Source: Alopecurus myosuroides (Eukaryota; Streptophyta; Magnoliopsida; Poales; Poaceae). From it: 64,000 nt of DNA. A program made the position numbers and the translations under genes. The notes below the pieces were generated by a model that was given only the letters and a program-made list of their open reading frames with translations, made no database searches and was not told where the DNA came from. Below, piece by piece: positions 12,091 to 22,500 of this stretch; within the stretch, counting starts at the first letter, position 1, and each line of letters starts with the position of its first letter. Location of the stretch: assembly GCA_028641055.1 (NCBI GenBank), contig CM054057.1, positions 331,048,482 through 331,112,481 of the forward strand, given 5' to 3'.

Positions 12091-15000
12091 TGTAACATCC
12101 ATGTTTTGCTACAATAGGGTTGTGGTGTGTGGTGTTCATCTCATACATGCATGAAACAAAAATTTAATCATGTTTGAACCAATTTAAATTGTGAATTTAA
12201 AGGGAATTGAGAAAAATTCCACAAATACTACTTAATGTGGGTTTCAAAAAATTTGAATTGAAAAATATTTAAATTTCACCAAAGCAAAACATTGTGAGGT
12301 TGGAAATTTTGTGAGGTTTTCATAAAGTATTTTTGCCAAATTTTCTGTTTACAAAAAGGCCCTCAAAACAATGCTTTATATCCTGTTTAAAAATAGAAAA
12401 GGACCTCTATGTAATTTTCAAAAACCTTCCAGGGGTTTTCTTCAAAAATGCATTTTTCTTTCTTCTTCTTCCTTGGACAGAAGGCAGTAGCAGCTGCGTG
12501 GCCGGGCCACCTCATGCTTCCCTCCACCCGAGGATTAAGACATCGGGGAGACGTCTCGATTGGTCTCAGCTCCCCTCAGAACCCCTCCCCTCTCCCTCGG
12601 TTCCCCTACCTGTGCCACGGAGAAGGAAACGGACCTGAAACCCTAGCTCCGGCCATCACCATTGCGCCGCCGTGTCCGACCTCCTCTCGTCAAATTGGAA
12701 GCTCCGGGATCTCCGCCGTCCTCCTTTATCTTCCCTCTACGACGCACGCACGCGGGGAGGGCGAGAGTCGCCGGAATCGACCCCATCTTCCCCGCCTCCG
12801 GCCGAAGCTCGTCGCCCTCGTTTTGTCGCCGACGAGCCATCATCGAGCTCACTGGCCAGCCCATCGCGTTCATGGTGAGATTGCGGTGCTGTGGCACCTA
12901 TTTCCCCTCTCCCTTATGCTTTGGTTCGTGCTGCCGCCATGCGCCTCTCCGGCCGCCGCTTGAGCTCGTCGCCGGCAAGCCTCCAGTGCACAATCCGTAG
13001 CAGCCCCGCCAATTTTAGGTCGCCCGCGGCGAGGTGAATTGAACGCACCCCTTCGCGCGTGCCAATTTGGCCCGAGTCGCCGCCGGCAAGCACATCTGTG
13101 CAGTTCCGGCCATGGCTGACATCACAATGATGTCACGCCTATGTCACGTGACGTCATATTCCTGTTTCTCTTATTTCCAGAAAAATGTTTAAAAATGACA
13201 GAAAAATTAATTAATTCTAATAATTCAATAACTATTGTTTTATACCTCAGAAAAATAAAATAAAAACATGGAAATGTTCAGAAAATTAAACTCTATCTGA
13301 ATATGTCACTTTCACACATGTTTGACAAAGTGAAAAAATGAGAATTATTTGATATTGTTTAATTCATTTAAAAATGGAAAAATAAGTTTTTATTCAATAA
13401 AATCAGAAAATTAAAAGTTATATACCGAATTGCTCAAAATGATAAATGCAACCTAGTTATAATGTTTTCAAACCCATTTGGGCAATTAAAATGGTACTCA
13501 CTTTCAGAATTGCCCGAAATACCCCTCAGGGGTCTATTTCGGGGTAATTTCAGTAAAACTTCATAATTGCCATACGAACCCTAGAAACCCTATCTTCATG
13601 TTCAGGGCTTTATTTCAGTGTATTAACTTGCTCATGCATACATATTGCGCATTGCATCGATGTCGTGTGTTGATTGTTGTTCTTCTTGTTTCGGTGTTTG
13701 TCCCCCCTTGGTAGAACGTGACTCCGAAGAGAGGGCCAACAGTTCCATCGGTGAATACTTGATCCTAACTGACAAGTCAAGAAGTTATTCCAGAAGATCC
13801 CTTCTTTGGTTTTCTTATAACCAAGGCAAGCATAACCTCTTATCTGCTCATATATGGTTTCAAAGTGATTTGAACCTCGTACTTTGCATCCGGTACCAAA
13901 CTATTTGGTGTCAGTAGATAGAGTTCCCCTATATACTGCATAGCTTACATATCCTGGTCCACTGCTCCTAGCAGCTATAGGTTTGTTTGTGCACGCCTCG
14001 TTAAAGCCTGTGAGTCTTTCTTAGCCATGCCTAGTTATGATTTGATCCATCAGGTTAATGAATCTAGTCAATGCGTGAATCAACTATGTTAGATTGTTAT
14101 GGTTTGAATTGTTTTTGATAACCTGACTAATCACGGCATGGATGTGAGGGCACAATGGGTTGTGGCGTTTTGTCCTGTTCATGCCCCTAGGAGCGAGTTC
14201 TCGCCTTCGAGCCAAGACTGAGCGTACAGCCACACGTGGGCCGGTGAACACCGCCCGACTAACTAATTTGTTTAACCTTATCCGTGAGCCACGTAGTTTG
14301 AGCTTTCCATCTGCGTGTGAGTCGGAAAATGTTTTGGAGAAAATTAGGTCGTGACCGGGACAAGTGATGGACGTACACGGATCTTGATCCCGACTCACAC
14401 AACAGGTGCCGTCAGGAGGTGGCCAACTCCCTGTTGACGGGGTGGCCCTGTTTGGGTTGACTCATGGATATGGTTCGACAAGGTAAAGGCTGGGAATCGA
14501 CCACCCTCTGACGGCACTTCCCGGACTAGTGCCAACCCGGTGGCACTAAGAGTCGGTTCGTACGTGTGGGTAAAGTTGTACACCCCTGCAGGGTTAAATC
14601 TTTTCGAAAAGTCGTGTCTGCAGTTAAAGACGACTTGGTGACGGATTCTGTGATCATAGATAACTTGAACGGAATGACTAAAACTTGTTGATAACGAATG
14701 AAGGATGCCTCCTCGGAGATGCCGAGAGGGGTTACCTTGTAGCATGAGGTACCGGAACAACTTGAGGTGGTGATCTTTGAAGCACGAGGTGCTGATATGA
14801 TTCGGTGGAATAAAAAGATGATGATATCAGTAGTTGAGTAGTTTTCTCATCTGTTTTCAAAATACTCCATGAGACGTTCTATTCCTTCCTCAACTTGGAA
14901 AGCAAAGATGGCTTTACGCAAAATAAGCTTCATAACTCTTTCTAAAAGAAGCAGATATATAATAAGTTAACTAAGTCCTGTTGAGTACCTCCCGTACTCA

Positions 15001-15706
15001 GGTTTGCTTAATTTTGGTTCAGGTGGAGTACCTCACTTAGGCGGTGTTTCAACGTGGACATCGACGAGTAGTTTGGGGTTACCAGGTAGCAGCCTGGAAT
15101 CTATGGGTTGGGACATCGCCTATGTTGCGGTCTCTTAGGCCTTTTGGTTCTTGTTGTTTAGCAACATAATTTGCCTTCCGTTGTCTGATGTAATGCTTGG
15201 TCATGTGACCTCTTTTTGTAAAGCCATACTCTAGTAACACCTGTTTAATACAACTTCCTTGTCTAGAGTACTGCTTTGTTCGTTTCTTGGTTTCGAACTC
15301 ATTGTTATACAGTTTTGGCTATGCCTGCATAGTTGTTGCAGTCGAGGGGTTGTGGAGCCGATGATCCATTTCCGAGCACGCCTGCCGATGTGATTCGGCC
15401 TAGGGCTTGGTAACCCTAGTAACCCTCGATTGTTGTTGCACTTTCTGGACACATAGCATCTCTGTATAGCTTTGGTCCCGTTCCCTCAGTTTCATACGAT
15501 CCGTGGACTCTTTGATATACATAGTTGGTTATGACTAGCATGGACACAAGGAGTAGTAGTACCGAGGTGATCCGGCCTGCGTGCCGATGAATCCGGTCTG
15601 CCTGCCGTTGCTTGTTGCGGCCGGGGCTGGTAACCCTAAAGTCCTTGTGGGTCCATGACTAGGAGCGCATAACAGTATGTATATCTCTGGGTTCAGGGTC
15701 GTGACA
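12091..15706 (+). repeat. 3' LTR of element C (3616 bp)
   Basis: It is the copy of 4730-8316 and ends GGGTCGTGACA, followed by the target duplication CATTC. The two LTRs differ by scattered substitutions and a few short indels, including TTTCAGAATTGCC present near 13502 but missing from the 5' copy, and a replaced stretch near 14160-14190. The divergence implies the insertion is not recent. The open frame of 171 codons at 12448-12963 is shorter and shifted in the 5' LTR. Confidence 0.9.
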
Positions 15707-15711
15707 CATTC

Positions 15712-17054
15712 GCTAAAGAAAACCCTAACTATCCCCATTTGTCCATTCCCAATCCTACCCTGACGCCGCAACTCCCGCGCCCCAAGCTCCTCTGCTCTAC
15801 CCCATCCTCCTTCCCTAGGTCTCGACCTCCTCCGCTCCGCGCCTCCGCCGCATCCTCCTCCCATAGGCCCTGGCCTCGAGTCCTCGATACCGCTCCTCCT
15901 GCTCCTAGACGACGGCACTGCGCCACGCCACCCATGTCTCATTTGCCTTCGAGAACGACACTGCACCGCAGGGCCACACATCCACACAAGGCCGGCCAGC
16001 TCACGGACGAGCTCCGTGTCGGCCAGCGTGACTTCCAACTCCGGCGACCGCTGTGGCGGGTACCCTTCAGGTCCCGTGAACCTGGCGGGTGGCAGGTCTG
16101 GTGGAGCTTTGCACCGGGCGGCGTGTATCAAGACAAGTGGCACAGACGGGAAGAAGGGCCGGGTGCGGGTACGGGGGTGCCAAACCCGACCCTGAACCCG
16201 GCGGGTGCCATCTTTGTTGCAGTGTCTAGCCCACACTACGATGGCACGCCAGAGCTAGTAGGGGAGGGTTGGGACGGGCGATGTTGCCGGGTCGGAGGCG
16301 CCCTAGTGCCGCTCGGGGCAGCAGGGGAACGAGCCTGTTTTTTTTTTTTTTTGTTCCATGTTACACGTGAGACTTTTCATGTCTCGCAGATTCTCACCTT
16401 CTAGTGTGTGACGTACGACCACTGTGACAATAATCGTTATTGTCTGTAAGCTCCATCTGCTCCCCACATGTCCTATTGACCCGTCTTTATCTAGTTGTAG
16501 ACCCAAATTCAGCTCTCACGACATTGGTTTGTGCACTTAATTAAAACGGGGAGAAAACGAAAAATGACACGACGTGGATGCTGATGATATCTTATTTGTG
16601 CTACAATACAATTGATCATGTTGGGCCCATAAAGATTTAGTGCTAAGCTACATCAGGATTTTTAATTTGGAGAAGAAGCTACATCAGGATGACTGATTCG
16701 GCTAAGAATGGGGAAAAGACAAGAGATGCTTATCCCTGGAAAGGAGCTTTGACAGATGACTGAAAAGCAGCCTTTTGTACTAAATTTTCTTCTTTTTCGT
16801 GTCAAGCTGCCACCGAGCGCTTAAACACCACTTGCTCTTTTGTCACTTTGAATTTTACTTTAACATGATATTGTTGTTTTTTCTTGCTCAAATATAGTTT
16901 TTTTTTTACTATGATTGCTTCCGAGGTTGTCCTGAAATACACGAATTTATTAAGCGTGATGCACTCTGTTTCACTAAACGTAGTGTCTTTTTCTTTAATT
17001 TAAGAACACGCACACAAAAAAAGTGGCGTTTTGGGTCTCGAGGACAATGAGCCT
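15712..17054. other. Right part of split hAT-like element, then unassigned DNA
   Basis: To about 16216 this is GC-rich sequence continuing the pre-insertion DNA left of element C. Frames at 15739-16404 (+) and 15535-16236 (-) overlap on opposite strands, are proline/arginine-rich and show no domain, so they are not called genes. From 16217 to 17054 there is low-copy-looking DNA with a 15-T run near 16338 and no feature I can name. Confidence 0.45.
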
Positions 17055-17450
17055 GCTTTCTTAAAAAAAAAAAAAATCAAAACCGAATTTGAAAGTTCTA
17101 AAAAAATTCGAGAAAACTTCAGTGTAGCCAATGATGTATATTATAAGCGTGGAAAATATAAGTCTGAAATACTTTGTGTTCTAAGCTACAGAAATATATA
17201 TATAAAAAAAGGATATGTTGTGAATTTCGCATATTTTCAAAACTCCAAAATTTGCCATTTTTGTGGACACATCATTAGCTACATCCAGTGTTTCTTTTCA
17301 AAAAAAATAAATATATATACGAGAATACAAAGATTTTCACATTGAGATTTGGCACGCTTATATGATACATCATTGGCTACATCCAATTTTTCTCAGAAAA
17401 TTTTGATACTTTAAAATGCCGTTTTAATTTTAAAATTTTGGTACCAAGTT
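17055..17450. mobile_element. Fold-back (MITE-like) element
   Basis: The left arm 17095-17210 and the reverse complement of 17295-17415 share GTAGCCAATGATGTAT, TATAAGCGTG and an ATATATAT run in the same order, so the region can fold on itself with a loop around 17215-17290. The arms are diverged but clearly related. No coding capacity. Exact ends and a target duplication could not be fixed, so the family is unknown. Confidence 0.55.
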
Positions 17451-17894
17451 GAGTTTGAAACTTTGAATCGACTGATAGAACATCCATTTGAGAGTTTACT
17501 TGTGTAAGAAGTGTCCATATATGACATAGATACAACTGTGCGGTGGTTTGGATCCGGGGCATGTTTGAGCCTAGAACTTTTAGAAATTAAAAGACATGTT
17601 TGAATGTTGCAAAGTCCTTAAAAACAATCCCTCACATATATCTCGATGTGTCTAACATACTTTTGAATTTTTTTTTGTATGTACAATACCAAGACCCTGT
17701 TTGAAACGTATAGATTCAAAACATAGGAATAGGTAAATAATAAGAACCGGAATGACATGCATCCCAAAATCCTAGTGGAACCAAAACTCCAACGAAACTT
17801 CAAAAGTGTCTGTTCGTTTTGACACAAGAAAGGCATTTATACAACATCGAGGTAGTTCAAAACCGTAGACACGAAGAAAAGGAAACATGAAGTA

Positions 17895-18018
17895 CTCCAT
17901 CCGTCTCAAATCAATTGTCATAAAGATGGATAAAAAATGTATGTAACTAGACATAATTTAGTGTTAGACAAATCAAGTTTTGTCCATCATTGTGACAATT
18001 AATTTGAGACGGAGGGAG
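17895..18018. mobile_element. Stowaway MITE (124 bp)
   Basis: Inverted termini CTCCATCCGTCTCAAAT and ATTTGAGACGGAGGGAG are flanked by TA on both sides (17893-17894, 18019-18020), the signature of Tc1/mariner-type Stowaway elements. The interior is also a long imperfect palindrome (AATTGTCA...TGACAATT). It lies about 1.5 kb upstream of the D53-type start codon. Confidence 0.92.
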
Positions 18019-18264
18019 TACAACATGAAGGCGGTTTAAACGGCACCCATTTTTTTTGTATAAATTATATTCTGTAAAATTCATGTGCTTTTACTTTGTT
18101 CCAAACGGGGCCAATTGCAATGGGTCTGCAACAATAAACAAACATCCATTAGGATACAGTCATCTTTGTGTAGCCTACAATAAACTGGTTTCTTCATGAA
18201 TACTACTCCTTCGCTTGTGGGAAAACTCAGGAGTTCTTGAAATCTAAAAGTATCTTTCTTTATA

Positions 18265-18388
18265 CTCCCTCCATTCAACAATAGATGACTTCCACCTATC
18301 TATATATGGATGTATCTAGACACTAAAATATGTCTAGATACATCTATATCTAGATATGTGGAAGTCATCTATTCTTGAACGGAGGGAG
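18265..18388. mobile_element. Stowaway MITE (124 bp)
   Basis: It starts CTCCCTCCATTCA and ends TGAACGGAGGGAG with TA duplications at 18263-18264 and 18389-18390. The internal palindrome is built on GATGACTTCCAC / GTGGAAGTCATC. Its interior differs from that of the element at 17895, so the two belong to different subfamilies. Confidence 0.92.
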
Positions 18389-18390
18389 TA

Positions 18391-19348
18391 TATAAATGAC
18401 CCCCTTGCTGTCTGCCGGCAGATGCAATGATCGCTGGAGAGGGTCCAAAACTCCTTCACTTTTTCTTCCCCACAAGTCACCTACGAGCAGCACAGCAGGA
18501 CGCCTGTCACTAGTTGCCGGGGCCGCAGCCACCATACGCACAGTGGCACCATTCCAAGTGGACACTCATCCGCCATTTGTGCGCACACAAACAACGTTAT
18601 CATTAATCGCTCCTACCACTCGTAGGATCAGCACGCTAATCACTGCACCCATAAGAGCAAATCATGTGCGTGCGTGGAGTAATTTAGAATACATGTACAG
18701 AAAATGTGTGTTGTGTAGTAGTACCTTTTGGACGATATACAAGCTGACAGTGAACCGTATAAGAGCAGCGCAGGTGTCCATGTCCAGCTAAAGCTGAGGG
18801 CTGATTAACACGGCTCGAGCTCCAGTGACGTGTTGTTAGTTAGGGCGATGATGGTAAGAAGCCAGTTATACTCATCACCATTTGCTGGGTGGTACAAGGC
18901 TCTTCTCTCGCGATGGATCGACACCGGAAGATCCTAGCTAGTTCGGCCCTTGTCCTGTCCTGGCGCGGCACCCATAGTTTGCAGATCCCATTGCCTTTCC
19001 TAGAAGGATTTGCATGATCTCAGTCATGGGTGGTGGCGGTACCTGTACTGCCATCTTTCCTTCACTGTGGTGAGGATCTATCTTCGTGTAGTAGGGAGAA
19101 GAGAACAATCATGCATGCCCACAGTGTACTACCACACAGCACAGTGACCAAACCAAAAGAGGAATTTATACTGCCCACCGAGCTCGGCTGCATATATGCC
19201 TGGTCTGCTCTGGTGCTGCCTCCACCAAATTAATTTCTTTTCCTCCCACTCCAGAAAGCAGCGCCCACTGTCGCTCTCGCCGTCACTGTTGGGCGGGCCC
19301 CCACCACATCACCAAAAAGAGGAGGAGCAGATATCATCCGTCACCCCG
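18391..19348 (+). promoter_or_regulatory. Upstream region of the D53-type gene
   Basis: About 950 bp of non-repetitive-looking DNA between the nearer MITE and the TATA box. It holds GTAC tetramers at 18892, 19039, 19045 and 19126, with two more in the leader at 19444 and 19449. GTAC is the core bound by SPL/IPA1 factors, which are reported to regulate D53 in rice and wheat. That these copies are used here is inference. Frames at 18396-18791 and 19030-19233 show no coding character. Confidence 0.5.
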
Positions 19349-19356
19349 TATATAAA
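19349..19356 (+). promoter_or_regulatory. TATA box of the D53-type gene
   Basis: TATATAAA lies 204 bp before the start codon at 19553, followed by a C/T-rich stretch suited to a transcription start near 19380. This predicts a leader of about 170 nt. It is the only good TATA match in the preceding few hundred bases. Confidence 0.7.
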
Positions 19357-19552
19357 CCTCTCCGCCTCCCTTGCTGCCCAATTATTTTCTTCCAGCGGCC
19401 GACACCCCTCAAACTTTCCCGTATTAGTAATACACCCCCACGTGTACTGTACTTCGCAGCCAGGTCCTTCCTTGCTCCACACCACTCCACCTGTTGTGAC
19501 TCGACGAGCACGCCCAATCCCAATCCCGACACCCCCACCACGCGCGCCGGCG

Positions 19553-22500
19553 ATGCCCACGCCGGTGCCCGCGGCCAGGCAGTGCCTCTCGCCCGCCGCC
19601 GTCACCGCCCTCGACGCCGCAGTCGTCTCCGCGCGCCGGCGCGCCCACGCGCAGACCACCTCGCTCCACCTCATCTCCGCCCTGCTCGCCCCTCCCGCCC
19701 CGCCGCTCCTCCGCGACGCGCTCGCCAGGGCGCGCAGCGCCGCCTACGCCCCGCGCGTCCAGCTCAAGGCGCTCGAGCTCTGCTTCGCGGTCTCCCTCGA
19801 CAGGCTCCCCTCCGCCTCCTCCTCCTCCTCCTCGGCCTCGCCCGCCGACGACCCGGCCGAGCCGCCCGTCTCCAACTCGCTCATGGCCGCCGTCAAGCGC
19901 TCGCAGGCCAACCAGCGCCGCAACCCGGACACCTTCCACTTCTACCACCAGGCCGCCACCGCGCAGGCCCCCGCCGCCGTCAAGGTCGAGCTCTCGCAGC
20001 TCGTGCTCGCCATCCTCGACGACCCCGTCGTCAGCCGCGTCTTCGGCGACGCGGGCTTCCGCAGCGGCGACATCAAGCTCGCCATCCTCCGCCCCGCGCC
20101 GCCCATGCCCATGCTCGGCCGCCTCCCCACGCGGAGCCGCCCGCCGCCTCTCTTCCTCTGCAGCTTCGCTGCCGCAGACGACGCCGACGTGCCCTCGCCA
20201 GCCGCGGGGAGCTCTCGCAGGGCGGCACCGGGGAGGAGAACTTCCGTCGTATCGGCGAGGTTCTCGCCCGTGGCCGAAACCCCATGCTCGTCGGTGTCGG
20301 GGCCGCCTCCGCCGCTGCCGACTTCGCCGCCGCCTCGCCGTACCGTATCCTCCCCGTCGGTCCGACATCCATCGACCAAGCGGACCTCGGCGTGGCCGCG
20401 GCCATGGCCAGCGCCACCTCCGGCCTCGTCATAAGCATCGGCGACCTCAAGGACCTGGTCCCCGATGACGGCGAGCTCCAGGAGATGGGGCGGCGGGTGG
20501 TGACGGAGGTCACGCGAGTGCTCGAGACGCACAGGGCGGGGCGCGTCTGGGTCATGGGGTGGTCGGCCACGTACGAGACCTACCTCACCTTCTTGTCCAA
20601 GTTCCCCTTGCTCGACAAGGATTGGGAGCTCCAGCTGCTGCCAATCACGGCGGTGCGCGCCGGAGGCAGCCCCTCTGTGCTTATCCCTCCGCCAACCACG
20701 ACGCCCGCGGCTTGCTCCAAACCTGCAAGGTGAAGTCCTTTTTCGCTTTTCTTTCCTTCTATTGTACTACCTTCCATCAATTGTTTATGCTTAAGATTTT
20801 GATTGCCATCAATAGAGTGACTTGCACACGCTTAGCTTATTATTAGGATGTTCCTTAGCTGTCTGGTACCAAAGCGTTAGTTCTTACTTAATTTAACAGG
20901 CTGATTTGTTTGTGTGCTCATTGGCCAGGATGTTTTTCTACCATGTCTGATTGCTCGAGTTCTTACCTAGCTTGGTCTTTAAATATTTTCGGGGCATCGG
21001 TTGTTTTCTACTCGTTCCGTTAAGTACAGTTACTTTGTCAATGCTTGACCTAGTGATATGCTTACTTAAGTAATTGTTGACTTAGGCATGGCTATTATCT
21101 GGAGGCCTGTTGTTATATATGGCCTTTGGAGGCTGTGTTCATGCTTGAATGAAGTACAGACTGAAGTCGTGTTACTGTTATTGTTATGACTTTGATATTC
21201 ATCCTCCCATTTCTTTTGTCCCTTTTCACGTTTCAATGTTCAGTAAAATGCCACCTGGAAGTTCTAAATTTATTTCGTAATGGGTACAACTTCACTCCAG
21301 TCTTCAGATACTATAGATCACAATCAGAGTTTGCAACTTTTGTATCTCAGATTGACAGTGATACCTTTAACCCTGATTACCTGTGCTGAAGAAATTCATA
21401 AAAGAAAGATAAAAAATAAAGAAACGGGGTTGTAAACATAAAAGAAATTCATTTTCATGAAAGAAAAAGAGAAGACTTCCTTCCATACCACAAGTGCTCT
21501 CTGAAATCTGAAGTTTGTGAAGCATTGGGGCCAAAAGTACCAGCTATACTTAATTAACTAGAGTCAGAAATAGATGTATTGAAGTAGGGTTTGGTATGGG
21601 TTCACTGATGTACTCATTTTGCTCCTGTCAACTTCACCTAACAATTGCGAATTTGTAATTTGCAGCTTTATGGATTCGCTTGTTCCTTTCGGAGGACTGG
21701 TCCATGATGCGTACGAAGCTAACAGCCTCGCAGCGAATTCCTGTCCACAGGCCTTTCGGTGTCAAAACTGCAATGATAGATATGAACAAGAGGTTGCAAC
21801 TATCATTAGAGGAAGTGGCATTACAGCTGAAGACCATCACCAGGGAGGTCTACCTTCCCTGCTGCACAATGGCAGCATGATGGGTCCTAACAATGGATTT
21901 GATGCAGCCAAGGTGTGAAACTACTTACATGTTTGCAACTTTCAAGTAATTAATGCATATGCCATCGCTTTGCTAGATGCATAACCTTGGATATCAATGG
22001 TATAAAAGACGTACAGTTTTTCTTCAGTGCAGGTCAGAGATCAGATGGTATTGAATTCAAAAATATCGAATCTACAGAAGAAGTGGAACGAGTACTGCCT
22101 GCGGCTCCACCAAGGCTGCCACAGGATCAACAGTGGTCCATACCAGTTATTTCCAAATTATACTGGTGTTCCAGCTGACAGGGAAAGAGCAGCAAATCTG
22201 AGCAGAAGTTCTGAATCAGTTGCACTTCAAAGGGAGGTTGTTAGACCTTCTGCAGTGTCTGCTTCACATAACAACATGGCCACAAAGAGTATTTCGCCTC
22301 CATCTATCTCCAACCAAAGGAATGAAAGCCTTGTATTGGAACTTCAAGCTGGGAATTCAAAGAGTGGTGAACACCTTCAAGATAGGCGTGTGCAATCCCG
22401 ACATGAAACCCTGTCAAACTTTCATGATCGTGAAGACCATGTGTCACCAACATCTGCTGCATCTGTGGCAACTGACTTGGTTTTGGGCACGCCTCGTGAA

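Larger units (their letters stand above)
4730..15706 (+). mobile_element. Complete Gypsy LTR retrotransposon C (Tekay/Del-like)
   Basis: Two direct LTRs (4730-8316 and 12091-15706), both starting TGTAACAT and ending CGTGACA, enclose 3.8 kb of internal DNA with a primer site and a polypurine tract. Perfect 5-bp target duplications CATTC flank it at 4725-4729 and 15707-15711, so the element is whole and inserted once. The TGTAACA start, the TGGTATCAGAGC primer site complementary to initiator tRNA-Met, and a polyprotein end resembling the chromovirus tail place it near the Tekay/Del lineage (inference). LTRs of about 3.6 kb are long for Gypsy. All coding frames are broken, so it is not autonomous now. 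Confidence 0.9.
4567..16216. mobile_element. Candidate hAT-like DNA element, split by Gypsy element C
   Basis: The left end TCCGGATGGCA-ATGGGTACCCG (from 4567) is an imperfect inverted match to the right end at about 16190-16216, which reads GGGTGCCATCTTTG. Both ends carry GGGTACCCG/CCGGGTGCC-type subterminal repeats, a look common in hAT termini. The outside 8 bp are GTTGCGTC on the left and GTTGCAGT on the right, similar but not identical, as a decayed target duplication would be. Excluding element C, the body is 4567-4729 joined to 15712-16216, about 670 bp, and includes GC-rich sequence with no transposase. It is a non-autonomous candidate only. Confidence 0.35.

Noticed and set aside
12448..12963. 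171-codon plus frame in the 3' LTR of element C
   Set aside because: The frame is altered in the 5' LTR (stops and shift), it is low complexity, and it lies in the GC-rich leader-like block.
15535..16404. Overlapping 233- and 221-codon frames on opposite strands
   Set aside because: GC-rich DNA gives long open frames on both strands; composition is Pro/Arg-rich, no domain, and one frame crosses the end of element C.
3642..16406. Possible CACTA element from CACTAGGGC (3642) to TCTAGTG (16406)
   Set aside because: The inner sequences of the two ends do not match and the flanking triplets differ, so the 3-bp duplication test fails.
19424..20532. Long minus-strand frames (314 and 196 codons) over D53 exon 1
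   Set aside because: They are antisense shadows of the very GC-rich exon 1, rich in Arg/Gly/Glu, with no family resemblance.
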